From NCBI GenBank assembly GCA_963855995.1, contig OY979719.1:6820001-6884000 (forward strand): a stretch of 64,000 nt of DNA, given 5' to 3'. This DNA is from Muricea muricata. Taxonomy: Eukaryota; Cnidaria; Anthozoa; Malacalcyonacea; Plexauridae. Positions 33,701 to 46,260 of this stretch are shown in pieces. The notes beneath the pieces were generated by a model. It had not been told where the DNA came from and did not search any database. It saw only the letters and a list, made by a program, of their open reading frames with translations. A program made the translations under genes and the position numbers. Every line of letters starts with the position of its first letter. Position 1 is the first letter of the stretch.

Positions 33701-34394
33701 ATGCTGACCCTCTGTACCTCCATGTTGTGAAAACGCTGGGAAAGGATACATCTACACATAATCTAAATCATCGGGCTACCTACGTCACTGCTCACATGTC
33801 GCACTCAAATATCTTGATTACACATACAACATTTGCACTATTATTTTGTTCTGTTTGATGGTTTTTTCACTGGGTTATTCAAAGGGTATATACCTCGTGA
33901 CCAATAGATCGTTGTTATCGGCATAGTTCAGAGAAATTATTAATGAATTTGAGAAGTGCTCTTGACTTTCGAATCCGCTTTTAATCTTCCAGCTCTTCGT
34001 TGCCCTCTTTCCCATTTTTAATCTTCATTACATTAAAAAAATTACCGATCGAGCGCCTATTTTCAATCCTTTTTTGCTGTTTTACCTTGGTTTTACTGAC
34101 GGACGCCTCATGGGCTTACAACAAATCCCATTTCGCGGCACCAAAATCAAGCATTTCACATTTCACACGAATATATATAGATATTAGCCAATCACGGCTC
34201 ACGGAAATACCTTTTACTACCCTCAGTTTTAGTCAAAGAACATATGTTTTGACTGTTTTATAATTCTTTGTGCCGTGACTTTTCCATGCTACATCCTCAG
34301 CTTAAAAGTTTAAAGTTATGCAGAGAACATCCGCATGGTTATTACTTATGCATGCTTTATCACGTGTTATATATCGAACAAATTAGTAAATCTA

Positions 34395-34500
34395 GAAGCT
34401 TCGTTTGACTTCTAACTAAGATAGATTTGTCCACCGGCTGGGGTTGCCGAGTCCTTTCTTGTGATTGGCTAGACTCATGCATAGCACAGTAAAGATGTAT
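34395..34500 (-). pseudogene. Fibrinogen-like 3' end relic
   Basis: AAGATAGATTTGTCCACC followed by GTGATTGGCTAGACTCATGC matches the last 25-30 codons of the fibrinogen-like exons (sense end: NHKKG..NPGG.IYLR). Similar isolated tails occur at 42108-42180 and 44670-44742. Upstream (33990-34330) is the same 3' flank as at 41275-41990. Confidence 0.6.
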
Positions 34501-35990
34501 TAATAATAATATATTTTTATTTTTTGTGCTGTTTTTTCTGTTCAATTGTGCGTACCGATGCAGTGTTAACAAGACGCCAGCTAAGGCGTTCACTCCGCCT
34601 GCCAAAACGAAAATGGGCACAAGGCTGTAACTAGAGTGTTCATTGGGGGGGGGGTATATTCACTTATTTCTGTTCTGCCCGACGAACTCCTTTTAAATCA
34701 GTTATTATTAGGGTACCTTCCAAGGTATTTTAAGACATTGCTAGCACATCTAATGTAATCACTAAAATAACCAAAAATCAATGTCTGAGTGACTCTGCCC
34801 AGAGTCCTAGTAAGATTGCATTTTTTAGAATTTAATTTAAATTAAAGACTTTCATAGTACATATATTAAACAAGATTCTTTTGTCATAATACAACCAACA
34901 TATGGCTGTTTAATTTTTAGGTAGTTGCAAGTAAAGAAAATTTTACTAAAAGTGTATACAATACATAAATATATTAACCTGCATCATTATATAGCATCAT
35001 TTAAATCAATTCTGTAGCACACTGCCTGAAGTCTCCACGATATAATTTGTTGGGAACTTTAGACTAACATACGTATTTCTGGAATTGGAATGTTAAATGT
35101 CTCTGACCTTTTATAAATGTATGAGATCCCACAAGCAAATAAATCATTGTGCACGAAATATCAGCATCTCACCATAGGTATAGAAAATCAAGGAAAGAAA
35201 TCACAACAAATACTTCGTGATTAGAATTAGGAACACATTTCCTAGACTCACTCCTTGATCATGGAATGATGGAGTCTATCAAAATTTCCCGTTTTAAAAC
35301 ATTTCTGGAGCAATGTTTTGATAAAGAACCTTCCTTTCTCTTTTTGTTCACTATTACATGTTAAAAATTGTGTTTTGTATATAGATATTTTAGTAGAATT
35401 TGCGTTTGATTCTTGTGTAGAAATTTGTAAATTTCTTATAAAGTGGAAACACAACAGAAAATGACGGAAACACGCTCTCAAAACTTCACCGCGATATATT
35501 GCTCCTCGGTAAAGTTTCGCGGTGGAATTTGTCAATTTAAAACATTTTGCATGGGAATCTTTGCGCATAAAACCTTCTTGCGGTTTAGATGTTCTAGAAT
35601 ACATGTTTAAATGCGTGTTTTGTTGACATATTCCGCTAGAAATTGAGTTTAAACGCCGTGTTTAGGTCGGCTCACGCGGCTTGTGCCAGCGGTATCACCC
35701 ATGAGCGCTGCGTCAACTTGCGACACCGAAAAAAAACCCAGAAACGGGGCGAATTTAAAACTCCGCCTAGCCTACGGCAGGCGGAGTAAATATTAATAAG
35801 TGGAAGGAACCAATGGCTATGCCTTAGGTGTTCTCTATTTTTTTGTGTTGTGAGACTTTTATATTGTGCGTATAATACAAATATTTAGTACAGATGAAGT
35901 GTTAATATCATCTTAAAAGTTAGAAGTTATATAGAGAAGTTATCTATGTGGTCACTACTTGTGCATGTTCTATCGTCGAATGTAAAAGTT
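34501..35990. other. Intergenic in gene cluster, no gene recognised
   Basis: No convincing exon. A short palindrome CTCCGCCTAGCCTACGGCAG with its GGCGGAG partner lies at 35760-35785. Confidence 0.45.
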
Positions 35991-37667
35991 TGACTTCTAG
36001 CGAAGATAGATTTGTCCCCCAGGGCTGCTGACACCTTTCTTGTGATTAGCTTTACTCACGCCACAAGGATCATGTTTTGGCCAGTCAAAATCTGTGCTTC
36101 CTTCAAAGTAATAATAAGCCTGATCTGAAGTGCGGAGAACTGGTCCATGTACGTTCCACCTCAGAAAATCTGGTACCACACCGCTACAAGCTGTCGTCAC
36201 GTTCTTGATATTCTCACAACTAACTGACCACCTTGCTTTGTGATTATACTTCCACCATTTGGTTCACAAACAATCCAATCATTAACGGTTGATTTAACCA
36301 TAAACTCTTCTCCAACATCTTTCCATACTTTCCAGTCGAGAGCCCCAAGTGATGACTCGCTGAGTGGAGGAGTGGTTGAGATTAGGACATTGGCTTTTGG
36401 GGCAGGCCAGTTTGGGCGGGGGGTTACGGCATTGCGGCGTGCCTCAAAACTGTTGTAGTTTGTAAAGCTGTAGCTGTAAACCAAGGTCCAGCCTCCCCCG
36501 TGAGTTTCCATATCACAGTAAACTTGAAATGGTTTACTGCATGCATGCTGGATCCAGTAAATCCTGGAAACTGCAAATCTATTTGCTGCTTGGACATCTT
36601 TACAAGATTATCCCGGCTTCAATTGTGACTCGCCTAAAATCATCTAAATAAAAGTAATGAACATTTTATAAGAGGCTTTATTTCTAAACAATAATATTAC
36701 TGATGATAAGAATATCTTCTAATATTAAATCAAAATCACTCACAGTTGCTCGCACATCTTGATAAAACTTCCACTTTCCAGTTTTTTTACTTTTGCCATT
36801 CCTTTTTTCGTGAGTTTTCTTGCTGAGTTGACAATTCACGACGTATTTATTTGACTTGGTTCTGTAGTTGAAACCCACGCATGTTGATTTTGAAACACAT
36901 CTCATTGAACATTCAGTTTGAGAATGAACAGTATGATTGGATATAATATCGTCTGGATGCAATGAGGAGCCTAGTTTAAAAAAGGGATAGTCTTTAAGTC
37001 ATATATTGCAATGTGAGGATACGTCTATACCTACTAGCTCGGTTTTCTGCGGCAACGGAGCTCACATGATGAGCTGAATCTTACGTAGCAAGAGCTTCAG
37101 AGGCAAAGCACTACACGAAGTCAAGTTGAATTTCAGTATTTTTTACTGCCTTCTTTTGAAAGCTTGCTAAGATTTAGCATTTATATCGCTATGCATCGAA
37201 AGGTAATTTAGGAACTAATCTTAACCCATCCTCTCTGACCAATCCTGTCCCATTATTTGTCGGAAACCGCCGAGTATTTGAGACAAAACGTGGACAAATA
37301 CTTCACGCAAGTGTCATGCTTGTGTATGGAAAATGAAGAACTCTGAGCAGACGAAGGAACGGAGTTTAAACAAAAATTTTTACATATTAAAATTCTCAGT
37401 ACATTTAGTACAAATTCTGTCTGTATATATTGCAAAAGGTCTATGTACTTGGCTCCATATTTTGAAATTTTTTAAAATTCCGTTGACAAGACCTTTTTGC
37501 GTTTAATTGTGTTGACATTGCCAAGAGGATGGCTAAACTTTCGAGAAGAAATAAAATATAGGAAAATGAGATCCATTATTTATTTATTTCTTTCCTTTCA
37601 GAATTTCACTGAACAAAACCTGTTTTATATTTATATTAGCTATATTTGCGTTATGAGTTTCCAATAC

Positions 37668-38149
37668 CAAGCACGTAGCTAGGATGCAAAATTTGGGGGG
37701 GCAGCACTGTTTTTTGGGGGGGGGGCAGTTGTCGACGTAAACCAAAAATGTTGACACTAATACAAAAAACCCCGGCACTCAAGGGCTATTTATATTTCTT
37801 GTTATATTTTGTAACGAATATTTGTAATTGTGTAATTATTAACTGTTATTGTGCGCTTTTTGCAGCCTGAGCTATAGCTTATGTTTTTTGAATGCTTTAT
37901 AATTAAAAAGGGCAAAAAATTTTAAATAGAAGAACTAAGAACTTGCTGGTAAAATGCTTGTATCAAGTAGCTCCAAATTATATCCAAAAGCAAGGGATTA
38001 TTGCATATTATGTATTTCTAGTCTAATCATTAGAAATTTTGGCAAATTTAAACGATATTTGAGACCACCTCAAAAATTTTCTTGGGGGGGCGAGAACAAA
38101 TTTAGGGGGGGCGACGGCACCCCCTCGCACCCCCGTAGCTACGTGCCTG
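37668..38149. mobile_element. hAT-like MITE with 8-bp target duplication
   Basis: The inverted ends are CAAGCACGTAGCTA and the complement of TAGCTACGTGCCTG. It is flanked on both sides by TCCAATAC (37660-37667 and 38150-38157). The same site is unoccupied in paralogous DNA at 46463 and 61240 (GAGTTTCCAATAC), confirming the borders. It contains long G-runs. An 8-bp duplication is typical of hAT elements. Confidence 0.88.
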
Positions 38150-38199
38150 TCCAATACTAAATTATAATACAAATGTTTAGTGCATGTTTATATCATGTG

Positions 38200-38405
38200 T
38201 TAAAAGAAAATGTTAAAGTTTCCTTTTTAACGAAGATAGATTTGTCCACCAAACATAAGTACAATTTACGACAAATTCAATTGACTTAGTTCTGTAGTTC
38301 AAGCCCACACACAGTTAATTTTTGAAGACACATCAAGGAGGATTCATTTTGGGAATGGACAGTATTATTGGATATGATATCGTCTGCATGCAATGACGAG
38401 CCTGG
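38200..38405 (-). pseudogene. Fused fibrinogen-tail / PAN exon fragment
   Basis: The end of a fibrinogen-like exon (AACGAAGATAGATTTGTCCA) runs straight into the middle of a PAN exon (GTTCTGTAGTTCAAGCCCAC ... GATATCGTCTGCATGCAATG). Everything between has been deleted. An identical junction exists at 46535-46735, so the deletion predates the segmental duplication. Confidence 0.7.
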
Positions 38406-38539
38406 TCTAAAAAAAAGTGATTGATTGATAAACTTTATTTAAACAGGATTAACACGTAACAGTAAGCGATGCTACTGACAAACTTGTGGCCTTACTAAAT
38501 TTACCTAATAATTATATGTTATAAAATAAAACAGACCTC

Positions 38540-39510
38540 CAGTCGAACTTATAGCTGGATGTGAATTGTCTTTCTGAGTGGTTTGTACAAAACCACACGG
38601 TATTAAATGCGTACAAAACTAAATCAATTTTGTTATCTGGAAAAAGATTGCGACACTATCTAGACAATTCTACTTTAGATCTGCAAATAAATGGAACAAA
38701 GATTGAACAGGTTACAAGTCATTAATTACTTGGTGTTACTCTAGACGAAGAATTAAGTTTTAAGGAACACGTGGAGAAACTTGGTAAGAAATTGAGCCAA
38801 AGAAATGGTTTGCTAAAGAAGATTCGTTCGTATCTACCAATACAGGAAAGAAAATTGTATTATATAATGATGATAATAATGATGTACGGAAGTCCAGTAT
38901 GGACCTATTGTTCAACTGAAGAACTCAAAAGGGTTTTTCGACTACAAAAAGGTGCAGCTCTTATGATACTTCAAGTGGATACAAGATCAAGAACGGTAGA
39001 TAATTTTACGAAATTGGGTTGGATGCCATTCTATGATGAAGTAAAGATGAACAAAACTCAACAAATGTATATTAATTTTTAAAACGTTAAATGGAGATGT
39101 CCCGTCATATATTGACGAACTTTTTATAACGAATAAGTCTATACACAGCAGGCAGACAAGGCATGGTGGATATAATCTTGTCTGCTCTAGGTACAATCGA
39201 AGTAGTGAAGTAGGTAAATCTTTTACAATTAGTAGCATTAAGTCATGGAACAGTCTACCTCCTGAAATAACTGAAGAGAAAGCAAAGTATTGCTTCTTTT
39301 AAAAGTGCCCTTAGAAAACATTTTTTGGTAACATCGATTCTTTTAGTGTAGATATGTAAATGTCAATATAGTTTAGTTTATATATTTGGTTTACATAGTT
39401 AGTATACAGTGTATAGTATGTAATTTAAATAGAATAATTAGGAGGGTCACTGGTTTATCAGCTTCAGGTGTTGTGTGTTAGCCTCTTGAAATAAAGTTGA
39501 TTTGATTATC
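38540..39510 (+). mobile_element. LINE remnant, copy 1 (CR1/jockey-like RT C-terminus)
   Basis: Translation in pieces gives LGVTLDEELSFKEHVEKLGK, LLKKIRSYLPIQERKLYY, MMYGSPVWTYCSTEELKRVF and IKSWNSLPPEI, the conserved region after the RT catalytic domain of CR1/jockey-type LINEs. Several stops and frameshifts are present. A 3' end with AATAAAGTTGATTTGATT is near 39490. Its twin is at 46860-47835. Confidence 0.75.
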
Positions 39511-40825
39511 AATGTTTAAAATATTTACAGATTAATTCAAATCAATAAAAAAGACAATAATTTGGAATGCTATATATTTAACCGAAAACATCTAAGGGTA
39601 AATCCAGTCTAGGTTAAAGCAAAGCCCCAATCATTTCCATTTAAACAAAATTCGAAAATCTCTCCCTTACAACACTATAATAGCATAACTTTTCTTCATT
39701 TAAAAGGTCCTTATAAAGGCCCGTTTAAAATATCCTACAGAAGCCTGACTTCTGAGAGCAATCTTAAGTGCATTCCACTGTGCAACCGCTTTCTGCTTCA
39801 CGATTGTATCTATCAGTTACTAAATTAAAGTTATTGTAACGTGTGCCTCTACTATGAACGTCACAGTGATAATTTTAGGTGTCAGCGGGGCTCACATAAT
39901 GAGCTGACTCAAGGTTTTTACTTCAGAGGCAAAGAACTAAGGCCAGGCCAGAGAACAAGTTAGGTTGTTATTTAGGTTGCAATGCAACGATCATTAGTAT
40001 CTAATCTTAGCCATGCTCACACGTTATTACAAAACGTTGCAAACGTTTCACGCAGGTATCACGCATGTGAGGAATGAAGAGCAGGCGAAGCAAAAAATAC
40101 TCAGTTTTATTAAGCTACCCCCATTGTTTTGCCATGGCAACGAAGTTTAAATAAAATATAGTAAAATTTTCTAAGGAGTGTAAGAAACCAAAGTTTAGGG
40201 AGCAATTAAGGCCAGTTTTTGGAAGTTTTTATAGAAAACTACTGCCTTCTTCTAAATGGTTTCTAAGAGTTTAACATTTATGTTGCTATGCAAAGGTCAG
40301 CTAGTCTTAAGTCATTCTGACATATTCTCTCCCGGGGAAGCCGGAGTATTTGAAAAAAAACGTCGCTCACTCTTCATGCTTGTGTCATGCATGTGAGTCA
40401 GAAATGAAGTTCTCACAGCCAATGAACCAACAAAAAACAATAAGTTTTATTCCACGCCACCCACACAGGGTTTTTCCATGGCAACGAAGTTTAAACACAA
40501 ATTTAACATCGTAAAATTTTGAGGAGAGCAATGTAAGGGATTGAAGAGCCTGGAGAGCAGAGAAAATAAAGATTGCAGAACGTCTATATGCTTACTTCCA
40601 TATTTTGACATTTTTTGGAAATACGTTTGCGTTTGACTATACTGACATCTTGCGTTTGATTGTGTTGACATTGCCAAGAGGATGAGAAAAGTTTCGACCA
40701 GAAAGAAAATGTAAAAAAAGACATCCATTCTTTCTTTCTTTCTGAGAATTTCACTGAACCAAACTTTACTCTTTTGCTTCGACGACGCTGCAAGGACGAT
40801 AACTGACTGTCGGAAATCGCAAAGT

Positions 40826-40835
40826 GCTTATAAAA
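40826..40835 (-). promoter_or_regulatory. Possible TATA element of copy A
   Basis: TTTTATAAGC on the minus strand about 100 bp upstream of the signal-peptide ATG. It is conserved at the same distance in copy C (49190-49199) and in the inverted copy on the plus strand (58159-58168). Confidence 0.45.
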
Positions 40836-40903
40836 CTTAGACTAATTAGAATATGTTTAAATGATACAATCTTTTTTATTTCCCTATTATTACCCTACTT
40901 ATT

Positions 40904-40987
40904 ACCCTAACCCTAACCCTAACCCTAACCCTAACCCTAACCCTAACCCTAACCCTAACCCTAACCCTAACCCTAACCCTAACCCTA
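40904..40987. repeat. Interstitial telomeric repeat (CCCTAA)14
   Basis: About 14 uninterrupted CCCTAA units, preceded by degenerate CCCTATTATTACCC units. It directly adjoins the upstream flank of copy A, where the twin flank of copy C at 49231 carries a MITE instead. CCCTAA/TTAGGG is the ancestral metazoan telomere repeat and is used by cnidarians. Confidence 0.97.
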
Positions 40988-41377
40988 TCCGCTGACTAGG
41001 AGCCCGTACTAGTATGAACGAAACGTTAGCGAAAATGGTTTTGAACTCTGGGTTTTTACAGACACCCTTTCAGATGCGCTTGAGATTAACTGTACATCAG
41101 TTAGGCTTGAATATTTTCAGCGCAAACCCTGTATTTTACTCTATTGGAACACTAATTTAAGTTACTATCGGGAAACACAAAGGACTAATTAATCCAGGGG
41201 AGGGGGCTTAAATGTAAATTCCACATTTTATCGACGAAACAAATTTCATTGACCAATTTAGCGATCATTTTTGAGAAAATTACCGATCGAACGCGTATTT
41301 TCAATCTGTTTTTCTGTTTTACCTTGGTTTTACTGACAGATCGCCAAAAACTGGGGGACGGGGGGGGGGTGAATGGT

Positions 41378-43680
41378 GACGGAGTGACTGATTCTGTGTC
41401 AGTGAAATAAATTATTTTCAATAAAAGAACACTCTGAAAGCTCTTTTTTATATACACCCGTATGCACATATTGATTATTCTATTGTCAAAATTTACTTAC
41501 AAAGGGCGGGGGGATCACGTTTCACAGGGGGGGGGGGGCAGTTCCATAATTCACGTGTCTTAAAAAAGCAGCCTCACGTTCATCTACATTACAGTTTGTT
41601 TAAAGACTTATATCACGTTCCTTTTGATAGACTAGATCTAATTTCTTCAATATGTATAATCCTCCAATATGTATTCATCTCTGAAAGCCCTCCGAAGAAT
41701 TTTTACTCTTATTTGAACAATCGACTCATAGTTCAGGAGCTTAACATCTACTATTCTCATTTCACAGAGCAATTCTATTGAAAGTCACGCCTCACGGGAG
41801 TAGAAAAAATCACATTTCGCGCTACCAAAATCAAGCATCCCACATTTCACACGAGCAGATATTAGCCAATTACGGCTGACGAAAATACTTTTTACCACCC
41901 TCAGTATTATTAAGTCAAACGACATATGTTTTGACTGTTTTATATTTCTTCGTGTCGTGACTATTCCATGCTACATCTTCACCTTAAAAGTTTAAAGTTA
42001 TACAGAAAATTTACATGACATGCAGAACATCCACATGGTTATTATATTTATTACTTTATCACGTGTTATATCGAACAAATGAGTAAATTCAGAAGTTTGA
42101 CTTCTGGCTGCGATAGATTTGTCCACCAGTTGGGTTTGCCGAGTCGTCTTTTGTGATTGGCTAGACTCATGCATGGCACAGTAAATATATATTAATAAGT
42201 AAATATTAATAAGTTGAAGGACATATCGCTACGTAATATTTTTTTATTTTTTGTGTTGTTTTTTCTGTTATTGTGCCGATGCAGTGTTAACAATACTATT
42301 TCAAAAGTAAGTAAGTAAGTAAGTTATATAGAGAAGTTATGTATATGGTCATTACTTCTGCATGTTCTATCACGTGTTATGTCGAATGTAAAAGTTATAT
42401 TTCTAGCGAAGATAGATTTGTCCACCAGGGCTGCTGACACCTTTCTTGTGATTAGTATTACCTAAACCACAAGGATCATGTACTGGCCAGGCACCATCTG
42501 TGCTTCCTTCAAAGTAATAAAAATACTGCTCTGAAACACGGAGAGCCACTCCACGTGGCCACCACTTCACTTCATCTGGTACCACACCGTTACAAGTTGT
42601 CGCCACGTTCTTGATATTCTCACAACTAACTGATCCATCTTGTTTGGTGACTATACTTCCACCATTTGGTTGACAAACAATCCAATCATTTACTGTTGAT
42701 CATGATTTGACCAGAAACTCTTCTCCAACATCTTTCCATACCTTCCAGTCGAGAGCCCCAAGTGATGACTCATTGACTGGAGGAGTGGTTGAGATTGGGA
42801 CATTGGTGTTTGGGACAGGCCAATTTGGACGGGGGGTTACGGCATTTGTGATTTCCTTAAAACTGCTGTACTTTGTAAAGCTGTAGCTGTAAACCAAGGT
42901 CCAGCCTCCCCCGTAAGTTTCCATATCACAGTAAACTTGAAATGGTTTACTGCATGCATGCTGCATCCAGTAAATTCTGGAAACTGCAAATCTATTTGCT
43001 GCTTGGACATCTTTACAAGATTGTCCTGGGTTCAATTGCGACTCGCCTAAAATCATCTAAATAAAAGCAATGAATATTTTATAAGAAGCTTTATTTCTAA
43101 ACAATAATGTTGCTGATAATAACAATATCTTCTAATATTAATTCAAAATCACTCACAGTTGCTCGCACATCTTGATAAAACTTCCACTTTACAGTTTTTT
43201 TACTTTTGCCATTCCTTTTTTCGTGAGTTTTCGTGCTGAGTTGACAATTCACGACGTATTCATTTGACTTGGTTCTGTAGTTGAAACCCACGCATGTTGA
43301 TTTTGAAACGCATCTCATTGAACATTCATTTTGGGAATGGACAGTATGATTGGATATAATATCTTCTGGATGCAATGAGGAGCCTAGTTTAAAAAAGGGA
43401 TAATGTCATATATTGCAATGTGAGGATATGTCTATACCTACTAGCTCGGTTTACCGCGTCAACGGAGCTCACATGATGAGCTGAATCTTACGTAGCAAGA
43501 GCTTCAGAGGCAAAGCACGACACGAAGTCAAGTTGAATTTCAGTATTTTTTACTGGCTTCTTTTGAAAGCTTGCTAAGATTTAGGAATTATATCGCTATG
43601 CATCGAAAGGTGGTTTAGGAACTAATCTTAACCCATCCTCTCTGACCAATCCTGTCGCATTATTTGTCGGAAACCGCCGA
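41378..43680. repeat. Tandem duplication unit 1 (2.56-kb period)
   Basis: Carries gene copy B. Landmarks recur in the second unit at a nearly constant offset: GTGACGGAGTGACTGATTCT at 41378 and 43932; fibrinogen stop 42403 and 44965; PAN end 43157 and 45713. Offsets are 2554-2562 bp. Confidence 0.85.
42403..43383 (-). pseudogene. PAN + fibrinogen-like copy B (broken, no signal exon)
   Basis: PAN exon 43157-43383 and fibrinogen-like exon 42403-43056. The second exon carries a 6-base insertion that repeats TGATCA at about 42700 and creates an in-frame TGA (VKS-stop-STVNDW); otherwise the frame is open through NHKKGVSSPGGQIYLR. The duplication joint at about 43680 cuts off the region where the signal exon should be. 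THGGG is changed to TYGGG. Confidence 0.85.
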
Positions 43681-43931
43681 AAGAACGAAAGAAAGCAAGA
43701 CGCAAGAAAGGATTAGTGAAGTGAACTGTTTATTTTCTGGGTTATGTGTACATTTTTACTTTCAACCAAAAAAAGAATGTCTTGTCTAACCCATCAAGTT
43801 TATAATACTGACATCGGATTTTCACGCAAATTAAATGTTCTTGTTTGGTAGTGCGTGAAAAGACTGGGTACGAGTGGCTTCAAATCTCCCGCCAAAGGTA
43901 GCCTTCCAGTTATATTGAGTTCAATGCTGGT

Positions 43932-46260
43932 GACGGAGTGACTGATTCTGTGTGAGTGAAATAAATTATTTTCAATAAAAGAACACTCTGAAAGGTCTTT
44001 TTTATATACACCCGTATGCATATATTGATTATTCTATTGTGAAAATTTACTTACAAAGGGGGGGGGGGGGGGGGATCACGTTTCACAGGGGGAAAGCAGT
44101 TTCATAATTCACGTGTCTTAAAAAAGCAGCCTCACGTTCATCTACATTACAGTTTGTTTAAAGACTTATATGACGTTCCTTTTGATAGACTAGATCTTAT
44201 TTCTTCAATATGTATAATCCTCCAATATGTATTCATCTCTGACAGCCCTCCGAAGAATTTTTGCTCTTATTTGAACAATCGACTCATAGTTCAGGAGCTT
44301 GACATCTACTATTCTCATTTCACAGAGCAATTCTATTGAGAGTCACGCCTCACGGGAGTAGAAAAAATCACATTTCGCGCTACCAAAATCAAGCATCTCA
44401 CATTTCACACGAGCAGATATTAGCCAATTACGGCTGACGAAAATACTTTTTACCACCCTCAGTATTATTAAGTCAAAGGACATATGTTTTGACTGTTTTA
44501 TATTTCTTCGTGTCGTGACTATTCCATGCTACATCTTCACCTTAAAAGTTTAAAGTTATACAGAAAATTTACATGACGTGCAGAACATCCTCCACATGGT
44601 TATTATACTTATTACTTTATCACGTGTTATATCGAACAAAATGAGTAAATTCAGAAGTTTGACTTCTGACTGCGATAGATTTGTCCACCAGTTGGGTTCG
44701 CCGAGTCGTTTTTTGTGATTGGCTAGACTCATTCATGGCACAGTAAATATATATTAATTAGTATATATTAATAAGTTGAAGGACATATCGCTACGTAATA
44801 TTTTTTTATTTTTTGTGTTGTTTTTTCTGTTATTGTGCCGATGCAGTGTTAATAATACTATTTTAAAAGTAATTAAGTAAGTAAGTTATATAGAGAAGTT
44901 ATGTATATGGTCATTACTTCTGCATGTTCCATCACGTGTTATGTCGAATGTAAAAGTTTGACTTCTAGCGAAGATAGATTTGTCCTCCAGGGTTGCTGAC
45001 ACCTTTCTTGTGATTAGTTTTAGTCATGCCACAAGGATCATGTACTGGCCAGCCACCATCTGTGCTTCCATCAAAGTAATAAAAATACTGCTTTGAAACA
45101 CGAAGAGCCACTCCACGTGACCACCAGTTCAATTCATCTGGTACCACACCGCTACAAGCTGTCGCCACGTTCTTGATGTTCTCACAACTAACTGATCCAT
45201 CTTGTTTGGTGACTATACTTCCACCATTTGGTTGACAAACAATCCAATCATTTACTGTTGATTTGACCAGAAACTCTTCTCCAACATCTTTCCATACCTT
45301 CCAGTCGAGAGCCCCAAGTGATGACTCACTGACTGGAGGAGTGGTTGAGATTGGGACATTGGTGTTTGGGACAGGCCAATTTGGACGGGGGGTTACGGCA
45401 TTTGTGAATTCCTTAAAACTGCTGTAGTTTGTAAAGCTGTAGCTGTAAACCAAGGTCCAGCCTCCCCCGTGAGTTTCCATATCACAGTAAACTTGAAATG
45501 GTTTACTGCATGCATGCTGGATCCAGTAAATTCTGGAAACTGCAAATCTATTTGCTGCTTGGACATCTTTACAAGATTGTCCTGGGTTCAATTGCGACTC
45601 GCCTAAAATCATCTAAATAAAAGCAATGAATATTTTATAAGAAGCTTTATTTCTAAACAATAATGTTGCTGATAATAACAATATCTTCTAATATTAATTC
45701 AAAATCACTCACAGTTGCTCGCACATCTTGATAAAACTTCCACTTTCCAGTTTTTTTACTTTTTCCATTCCTTTTTTTGTAAGTTTTCTTGCTGAGTTGA
45801 CAATTAACGACGTATTTATTTGACTCAGTTCTGTAGTTGAAACCCACGCATGTTGATTTTGAAACACATCTCATTGAACATTCAGTTTGAGAATGAACAG
45901 TATGATTGGATATAATATCGTCTGGATGCAATGAGGAGCCTAGTTTAAAAAAAGGGATAGTCTTTAAGTCATATATTACAATGTGAGGATGCGTCTATAC
46001 CTACTAGCTCGGTTTACCGCGTCAACGGAGCTCACATGATGAGCTGAATCTTACGTAGCAAGAGCTTCAGAGGCAAAGCACGACACGAAGCCAAGTTGAA
46101 TTTCTGTATTTTTTACTGCCTTCTTTTGAAAGCTTGCTAAGATTTCGCATTTATATCGCTATGCATCGAAAGGTGGTTTAGGAACTAATCTTAACCCATC
46201 CTCTCTGCCCAATCCTGTCACATTATTTGTCGGAAACCGCCGAGTATTTGAGACAAAACC
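43932..46260. repeat. Tandem duplication unit 2 (2.56-kb period)
   Basis: Partner of 41378-43680; carries exons 2 and 3 of gene copy C. G-run length and small indels are the main differences. Confidence 0.85.

Larger units (their letters stand above)
35997..40728 (-). pseudogene. PAN + fibrinogen-like secreted protein, copy A (broken)
   Basis: Exons: signal peptide 40596-40728 (MDVFFYIFFLVETFLILLAM), PAN/apple 36744-36970, fibrinogen-like 35997-36643. The last exon has TAA where copies C and D have CAA (LKPG-stop-SCKD) and a one-base loss near 36228, after the GGSIITKQ block, so it cannot encode the full protein. The PAN exon and the signal exon are open. A second, decayed signal exon lies at 37476-37600 with a frameshift and a mutated donor. 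The intron carries a hAT-like MITE (37668-38149) and a LINE remnant. It is the segmental twin of copy C. Confidence 0.85.

Noticed and set aside
33458-33759. Minus-strand Cys/Ser/Pro-rich open frames
   Set aside because: Products of the 20-bp minisatellite; no start context or splice signals.
35248-35604. 118-codon minus-strand frame
   Set aside because: No recognisable domain, splice context or conservation with the neighbouring duplicated units; probably chance.
40904-40987. A CRISPR-like or other functional tandem array
   Set aside because: Pure hexamer CCCTAA without spacers; it is telomeric DNA in a eukaryotic context.
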